Part shown: positions 8,942 to 13,867 of the stretch, in pieces | Numbering within the stretch: the first letter of the stretch is position 1 | How the letters are laid out: each line of letters starts with the position of its first letter | Assembly (NCBI GenBank): GCA_021014945.1 | Contig: MU266798.1 | Location: 1-13,867 of the forward strand | Length of the DNA stretch: 13,867 nt | Source of the DNA: Leucogyrophana mollusca | Taxonomy: Eukaryota; Basidiomycota; Agaricomycetes; Boletales | Direction: 5' to 3' | Program-made: the position numbers and the translations under genes | The notes under the pieces: model-generated | What the model was told of the DNA's origin: nothing | Database searches by the model: none | The model's input: the letters and a program-made list of their open reading frames with translations, nothing else

Positions 8942-9195
8942 TACACATCCGCTCGAACACCCTGTAAGTCTTATTCAGTTACTTGTGTTTGAATTGCAGC
9001 TTATTGGACCGTAATTATATTGCAGTCCCCCCTCGCCACAATAATTTCCCATCCGTCGCGATACACGCTTTCAGGTGTCTCACTGACCTTATGTATTTAA
9101 GTTTCGTTTGCAAAGGCGTAAGTGACCTCCTCATATCAACATGTCGTTGCTTTCCCGTACGTGCTATAGTCTCGCCACTCACTCTGTTACTGACT
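8942..9195. promoter_or_regulatory. Shared divergent promoter region with a likely leader intron
   Basis: About 250 bases separate the minus-strand F-box-like gene from the plus-strand spliced gene. A TATTTAA (9094-9100) lies about 100 bases before the plus-strand ATG. A 52-base segment, 9118-9169, begins GTAAGT and ends CTATAG, a good fit to a 5'-UTR intron. A second GTAAGT...TTGCAG segment (8964-8999, 36 bases) may be another leader intron. Neither is proved without transcripts. Confidence 0.45.
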
Positions 9196-10284
9196 ATGCC
9201 AACAGATAACGACTACGAATTCATTGAGGACTTATGGAAAGCTCCCTATGATCAATTCAGCCATCGAATCCCTCGTCCTTTGGAACCTAGTGCATGGGAC
9301 TGCTTTCCACACTCCGTGGAGCAAATGGTCGACTGGGCTGAAGTGATATTGGACAATGATATTCAAGACACTTCCCGCAACAGAGTGCTCATATACAAGA
9401 CGCCTACCAAAGTGGTCCCCGACACTGTTTATCCGGTTTCAGTCAACATTCAAGGCATATTGAAGCAGTTCCATTTAGATCGACTGGGTACATGGGATGG
9501 GTACGCCATATCCATCAATTTGCGTATGTGTAACCTAACATTTAGACAGCGACCCCTCCAAATTGCATTCTGCCGGCCTGAGACTTGTACTAGGTTCAGC
9601 TGGTGGTGAATCTGGGTTGGTGTGGACGTCGACCATTGCGAGTTTAAATATTGTGGGGGACTATGTCAGTTGTCTCGTCAAACGTCCATATGTGGGTGCT
9701 TTTGGTCGCAATATATACATGCAACGTCGCGTATTTGACAAGGTAAGTCCATCATCAAATCATAGTCTACGTGTTTTGATAGTGTATGGAGGTTGCGACC
9801 CACGGTGCCAAAATACCCCTCAATGCGAGTGACGATCCTCACGGGTGGTGTGCACGCCTTTCGTCAGAATGGGAGGTAATGGACGCTGTCCCTGTAGCCA
9901 AAATCAACAAATACGGTACAATGACGGGTCTGAGCCACCTCTTGCTATCTCAGGGCGACTTTGTTGAAGTCGGAACAGAGTTTGACATCATCCTGACTCG
10001 TGACGTCAACGGTCGCAGTGCCGTTAAAATCTTCTTGGCATTCCACCATGTTATTCGATTGGCGGCTGCGGCCAAGTTAGGCATACAGTCACGGGTAAGT
10101 ATCAGAACACGATCATGATTAGCTACTGATGTTATGTTGTGTGTCCTCTCCATAGATACCTGTAACGGGAAACTCTGCGAGACGGTCAATGGATGCAACT
10201 ACGGGGCCCATCATGAAAAGACATCATGCTGCAACTACTTTTGATCCTACGGTAGCCGTCTCAGAGAGTACCCCTGTTATTTAA
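9196..10284 (+). CDS. Unrecognised spliced gene, four exons, about 321 residues
   Basis: The proposed exons are 9196-9523, 9546-9742, 9783-10094 and 10156-10284. Phases match at every junction and the model closes on a TAA. Introns: 9743-9782 (GTAAGT...GATAG, 40 nt), 10095-10155 (GTAAGT...CATAG, 61 nt), and a candidate of only 22 nt at 9524-9545 (GTATGT, CTAAC, TTTAG). A fallback for the last uses a GTACAT donor at 9488 (58 nt), also in phase. The start is MPTDNDYEFIEDLW; the frame is open further upstream but a likely leader intron intervenes. The product is beta-rich in the middle and third exon (GDFVEVGTEFDIILTRD, then VKIFLAFHHVIRL), with no signal peptide or membrane span, and ends in a basic and Thr-rich tail (MKRHH). 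I do not recognise the family. An OB-fold, nucleic-acid-binding role is a guess from strand pattern only. Confidence 0.65.
9524..9545 (+). other. Candidate 22-nt intron
   Basis: This segment starts GTATGT, contains CTAAC seven bases before the end and finishes ATTTAG. Removing it joins ...AISINL to HSDPSKLHSAG... in frame (phase 1). It is far below usual fungal intron size, so a longer intron from GTACAT at 9488 is a real competitor. Confidence 0.4.
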
Positions 10285-10608
10285 GCCATTGTTTGACATC
10301 GTCGAGTCTGATGCGCCAGATCCCTGTGTATCATTAGAACTAAATCTTATACATTTCTGTCATTTGTGATAGTTTTATGTATTCTGACTTTGACTCCAGA
10401 AATACACTTCAGTGGTAATTTAAAGTGGCACGTACTGGATGCGATCATTGAATGACATTATACAGCGCGCGTATCGACTTGACGGACTGAATAGATGTGA
10501 GACAAGTCTATATATTCTCAGTCGAAGTGTCTCGGAATCTATCGATATCACGAATGGAACTATGTAACCCTTTCTGTATAAACTCCTAAATATAAGCCCC
10601 TGTATGTC
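10285..10608. other. Intergenic, nothing recognised
   Basis: AT-rich spacer between two plus-strand spliced genes. It should hold the 3' end of the first and the promoter of the second. No gene or repeat was seen. Confidence 0.5.
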
Positions 10609-10615
10609 TATATAA
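10609..10615 (+). promoter_or_regulatory. TATA box (TATATAA)
   Basis: TATATAA lies 51 bases before the ATG at 10666. With a start site about 30 bases downstream it would give a leader of roughly 20-30 bases. Further TATA-like words lie just upstream (near 10577 and 10590). Confidence 0.55.
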
Positions 10616-10665
10616 GAGTATATTCACACTTACTGTGCTCGTCTCTTTACTCTATAGTGATTAAC

Positions 10666-11883
10666 ATGGTCGCAAAGAGAGCCGCTGCCTGCGACCCTGG
10701 AAACGAAATGGGATCTACTAAGAAGAAAAGCCGGTGAGTGACACTTTCTGTACTGTCGCGACTTTCGTATATAACTCACTGTACATAATCCAACCAACTG
10801 ATGCACAAGCTGTTGCTTCTTCGGAGAGCGTCGCAGACCATACTGCGGGCGCTGCATCTTCGTGAGTTCATACTTTATTGTTAGCGTAGTCGTGTGTGAC
10901 TGATTATATGTAGTAACACTTCCTCTACTGTCGACGACAACGTAGACGCTGAAGTAACTATCAAGTTGATGGAACACAGGGTGAATGAATTTGCGGACGG
11001 TGCAACCGACAACGATAAACCGTCATGTGCGGTTAAAACCGATGGGGCCAAGAACGTTGTTGTGCAAATAGGCAGTCAGAAGGTTCTCGTGGAGGGGGAC
11101 AAAAACGTAAATGTTGTTCAAGTCGGTGCAACGGATGTTGCGACAGTGCAATCGATAATCACGAGTCCTATCAATGTCTGCGTGGAGGAATCGGAGGTAT
11201 CTGCCTACAGTGATGTGTTAAAAGGGTGCGTAACTGTGCAGAAATGGACCCATGCCTGCTCATTAACATTTTCTTTAGGCGCATATCCACGATGAGTTAC
11301 TACACGAACAGGGGTGCAAACATATACTCAATTGCTCGTATGCTCCCAACGGCGACATGGGGACCCTATCATCACTTCAATGACAAGAGTAAAGTGCTCA
11401 TCAATCCAGTGACGGGACAGCCCATTACGGTCTGGATTGTCGGCCACGTAACCCGACTATGGTTTATGAAAAGCGGTATGCCAGACAGGCAAGCTTCTAT
11501 CAACGTCGCTTTACTCTCAAGGTCCTTGTCGTCACAAACCTCTTGGTTGTTAGCGATGCTATCAATGCCGCCACAAAGTAAGCGTAACCAGTCACATAAC
11601 CAGATAGATACTTATGATCTCGTTAGGTTCCGTTGAGGATGGCTGGGCCAACGTCCGTGCCATCAAATGGCAAAGTACATGAGTTCGGGGCGAAGCGCAA
11701 GAGGTGATTGATATTAGATTGACCGATTATAACTTCTAATTGTTTATTTAGCCTGTCCTGTTCAACGTGGTCTACGACGTACGCAAAGCATTCAGATCGA
11801 AGACTCATATGAAACATTATCATGTCACTGACCTGAAGGCACGCGACCTTGTACTTTTAGAGGCCAAGGTTACCCGCTACTGA
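10666..11883 (+). CDS. Unrecognised spliced gene, at least five or six exons (junctions partly unresolved)
   Basis: First exon 10666-10733 codes MVAKRAAACDPGNEMGSTKK with a basic, NLS-like end, before GTGAGT. Exon around 10810-10861 is Ala/Ser-rich, followed by an intron at 10862-10913. Exon 10914-11225 (TIKLMEHRVNEF..., NVVVQIGSQKVLVEGD) joins through intron 11226-11278 (GTGCGT...TTTAG, 53 nt) in phase to GRISTMSYYTNRGANIYSIA... Intron 11440s-11485 (GTAACC...ACAG, about 41 nt) leads in phase to ASFYQRRFTLKVLVVTNL. Then GTAAGC at 11578 opens another intron. The last exon, 11752-11883, follows a CTAAT...TTTAG site and codes PVLFNVVYDVRKAF... DLKARDLVLLEAKVTRY before TGA. The first junction and the 11627-11703 segment do not fit simple phases; a GAG acceptor (11637) and GTACAT donor (11675) would close the frame. 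Family not recognised; a nuclear, possibly nucleic-acid-binding protein is inferred weakly. Errors or decay may be present. Confidence 0.5.
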
Positions 11884-11938
11884 ACCAAAGACAATGGATC
11901 ATGGAACAGTAGAGCCCAGCTAGAGATGGAATCTATTT

Positions 11939-11953
11939 CACTGTGACACAGTG
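11939..11953. repeat. 15-bp perfect palindrome around a central A
   Basis: CACTGTG-A-CACAGTG. Could be a binding site for a dimeric regulator or a transcription-end hairpin between convergent genes; no further support. Confidence 0.6.
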
Positions 11954-12256
11954 CGGACACCTTTGAAAGTGACGACAATGGCGAAGCCGTCCTCCAGGAT
12001 ATGGGAGACATCACTATCTGACTGTCAACATAGTATATTGACCTTACTTGATAAGCAGTAGAGTACACTTTACGGACTCACGTGTTATATGGCCAATGGT
12101 ATATGGGGTTTAAGACCGTTTGCTTAATGATGCAGTAGGACTGTGTGCAGCATACGGAATCAAGAGAAAATTGGCTCGCAAGACACTTTGCAGTGCAGAC
12201 AAGTTCGGTGTTGAAATGGTTGCCACAATTTGCTTAATAATGTGATTGCATTGAAA

Positions 12257-12270
12257 GTCTGATATCAGAC
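12257..12270. repeat. 14-bp perfect palindrome GTCTGATATCAGAC
   Basis: Perfectly self-complementary, about 40 bases beyond the end of the extended minus-strand F-box-like frame. It fits a protein-binding site or a 3'-end structure; no known site is recognised. Confidence 0.6.
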
Positions 12271-12310
12271 ATGTCTTTGCGTGAGTGCTGCATCTTGTGG
12301 CATCAGTGCT

Positions 12311-13219
12311 TTACAAAACGGTTAACATAGCACTGCTAGACCTCCGCTTCGAATTACACCCATCGCCTCCAATACGCCATAAGATCACAGGATCCTCCAC
12401 ATTGCAGTAGTCTTGAGGTACGTTCCACGAATTATCTAGATACACCCACAGGCAGTGGTGATCGCCCGTACTTCTGATACATTCTAAACAGTTGGGACTG
12501 CTTGGACATGTGTGTTGCTTCTCGCCACTCCTGCTCCAGGCGTGTGGTGAGGATTCAATGCAATCGCCGCGTTCAGTTCAGTGCAGAATCTCTGTCATGA
12601 CATCTGCTACCAACCGTCCGTCCCGCATTGCAAGGCAATTGGTGAGCACTCTACCGTTACGTAAACAGTTGAGATAAGCTGAAAAATACACATCGCTCGA
12701 CAACCAATTGATGTGCAGTGTGGTAGGCATTTCAAACACTGTGCGCATTGCGACGTCTCCGATGGATACGAAGATAGTAATCTTCTTGTCGAAAGACACG
12801 TATACCAATTGGATGGAAGAATGCGAATACAAGTCTCTACCGGGCGTTGCTTGAGTCGTGTTGAATCCTGAGAGTTCGAGGTGAGCAAATATTTTGCTGA
12901 AGTGGGGTGCTGATACGTGTAGCTGCATGTGATTTGCAGGGCGGTGATAAATTGGGGGTGGAAAAAAGAAATCTCGAGCGATTTCACCGGTGACTACCAA
13001 AGACGTGCTGCGTAGTACGTCGTTGAAGTTGTTGGCATCGCCGAGAACCTCTGTGAAGGTTACGAGTTTCCTATGGTTGACGAAGTCCTTCATCCACTTT
13101 CGGTGTAGATGACAAAGCGAAGTGAATCTCTGCAGCTCCAAGAAAGTAAAGTATTGGAGCATTTCGCCCACGATGTCTACGTGGAGCACCGAAAGGTCGG
13201 TACTTGTCGATAACATCAT
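12311..13219 (-). pseudogene. Diverged F-box/nucleotidyltransferase-like gene with an in-frame stop
   Basis: The frame runs from ATG at 13219 for 213 codons to a TGA at 12578-12580, then stays open in the same frame to a TAA at 12311-12313 (about 302 codons in all). The part after the TGA carries what look like family C-terminal segments (CPSSPNCLECIRSTGDHHCL, then VILWRIGGDGCN), so the TGA is probably a nonsense change, at the place where the copy at 8004-8941 has Y in KYSQRGF. Shared with that copy: LRST-x2-VV-[ST]-G and the SADxxFSAY-like segment SSDVYFSAY. The acidic positions of the nucleotidyltransferase pattern are replaced: GS is G78-E79, DMD is N97-H-M-Q100 (approximate alignment), and the later Asp is Thr near 148. 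It would thus be a catalytically dead relative even if read through. A 213-residue short product remains possible. Confidence 0.72.
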
Positions 13220-13254
13220 ACGTTATTTGACATTGTGCTCGGGAACACTCGCTA

Positions 13255-13261
13255 TTATATA
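13255..13261 (-). promoter_or_regulatory. TATA box for the minus-strand F-box-like gene
   Basis: TATATAA on the minus strand, about 36 bases before the ATG at 13219. This is close, implying either a very short leader or use of a later Met. It supports the gene having been transcribed in this direction. Confidence 0.4.
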
Positions 13262-13319
13262 TTATTTCAGATCGTATTGGATTGTCTTTCCGCATGAATA
13301 TATCTATTGAAGACTGCAT

Positions 13320-13867
13320 GTGCGTAGCACCCTATGAGCGTGGCATGCAGATGTCTCAATTCTTAAATGCATTTATAAAGTACCCTAACTGTACAATCGG
13401 TGTGTATGAAATCGGTCTCAAGCGGTATCCAGTGCGCCATTCGATGTTTCCTCCTAACTGATATACATATAGTCGCGGATGTCTCACAAGATCCTTTAAA
13501 TTCATTGCAACTCATCGCTACTGTCATATCCCGTGCAACCACGCGCCCTCATATCCCATTCCGGTTCTATTCCGCACGTTTCCGCGCCCCTCCGATCCTT
13601 CCGTCTAACAAATGTTGGACTTAGCGTTTTCTAGACTCGTCGTTCCGCCTCCGGTCCTCCGGACCTTTCCGCCGGTCCATCGGACCGAACACTGCCCCGT
13701 TTCCTTTTGTATGTTTTCCCTCTCCATTATGGTTCTGTCTACGCACTGCCTTTACTTAGTTTTATTTATCTTCCGCTTGTCACACTAATCCTATGCCTGT
13801 CCGATCTACATAGCCCCTCCGAGTTCCGGACCCACTCCACCCTCCGGAACCATTCCTCCTTTATCCA
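13320..13867. other. Gene-free right flank, TCCG-rich from about 13540
   Basis: No credible gene. From about 13540 the plus strand carries about fourteen TCCG words in 330 bases and repeated CCGGA/GGACC words, matching the composition of the first 360 bases of the window in the same orientation. No long identical block shared with the left flank was found by eye. Confidence 0.45.
13653..13687. repeat. Two adjacent hairpins built on GGTCC/GGACC
   Basis: GGTCC-TCC-GGACC (13653-13665) is followed by CGGTCC-ATC-GGACCG (13673-13687); both stems are perfect with 3-base loops. The left-flank hairpin at 398-451 uses a related GGGTCC/GGACCC stem. Confidence 0.7.

Larger units (their letters stand above)
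11884..12310. other. Intergenic between convergent genes
   Basis: No gene was seen. The stretch lies between the stop of the plus-strand spliced gene and the extended end of the minus-strand F-box-like gene. It holds two perfect palindromes (11939-11953, 12257-12270) and two copies of a TTTGCTTAAT-type word (near 12120 and 12230). Confidence 0.5.

Noticed and set aside
13400..13624. 74-residue plus-strand frame in the right flank
   Set aside because: No motif, and it runs into the TCCG-rich repeat-like region.
1..13867. LTR retrotransposon with the two TCCG-rich flanks as LTRs
   Set aside because: No gag, protease, reverse transcriptase or integrase between them and no long shared identical block seen by eye.

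Overview
The window looks like genomic DNA of a filamentous basidiomycete, most likely a mushroom-forming Agaricomycete. Three things point there: a fungal-type Helitron Rep-helicase gene; short spliceosomal introns (mostly about 40-60 nt) with GTAAGT/GTGAGT-like donors, some CTAAC-like branch sites and mostly YAG acceptors; and two genes of an F-box/nucleotidyltransferase-like family that I associate with Agaricomycetes. No bacterial signals (operons, Shine-Dalgarno sites), tRNA, rRNA or CRISPR array were seen.

Layout. 1-679: gene-free flank, very rich in TCCG/CCGGA words, ending in a cluster of hairpins (363-451). 680-6701: one Helitron transposase gene, plus strand, split into two reading frames (680-5467 and 5448-6701). 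The first carries the Cys-rich N-terminus, the HUH/two-tyrosine Rep nuclease and the Walker A part of a PIF1-type helicase. The second carries the rest of the helicase. The break falls exactly on the Walker B box, so this copy is probably dead or recently inactivated. 6702-8003: about 1.3 kb with no convincing gene, G-rich on the plus strand, holding degenerate G-rich repeats and a strong G-quadruplex motif. 8004-8941 (minus): broken F-box/nucleotidyltransferase-like gene. 9196-10284 (plus): unrecognised spliced gene of four exons, divergent from the previous gene. 10666-11883 (plus): second unrecognised spliced gene with a clear TATA box. 12311-13219 (minus): a diverged F-box/nucleotidyltransferase-like gene with one in-frame stop, and with the acidic catalytic positions replaced. 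13320-13867: second TCCG-rich flank with two GGTCC/GGACC hairpins.

How it fits together. The Helitron would nick, transfer and replicate its DNA by rolling circle. Its ends (5'-TC, 3' hairpin plus CTRR) could not be placed, so whether the four downstream genes are Helitron cargo or just neighbours is open. The two F-box/nucleotidyltransferase-like genes bracket the two unrecognised spliced genes. The latter share a short D-[FL]-V motif near their C-termini, which might be OB-fold-like. Several genes carry exactly one lesion each, which suggests recent decay, with some ambiguity because two of the apparent frame breaks are bounded by GT...AG and could be unusually short introns.
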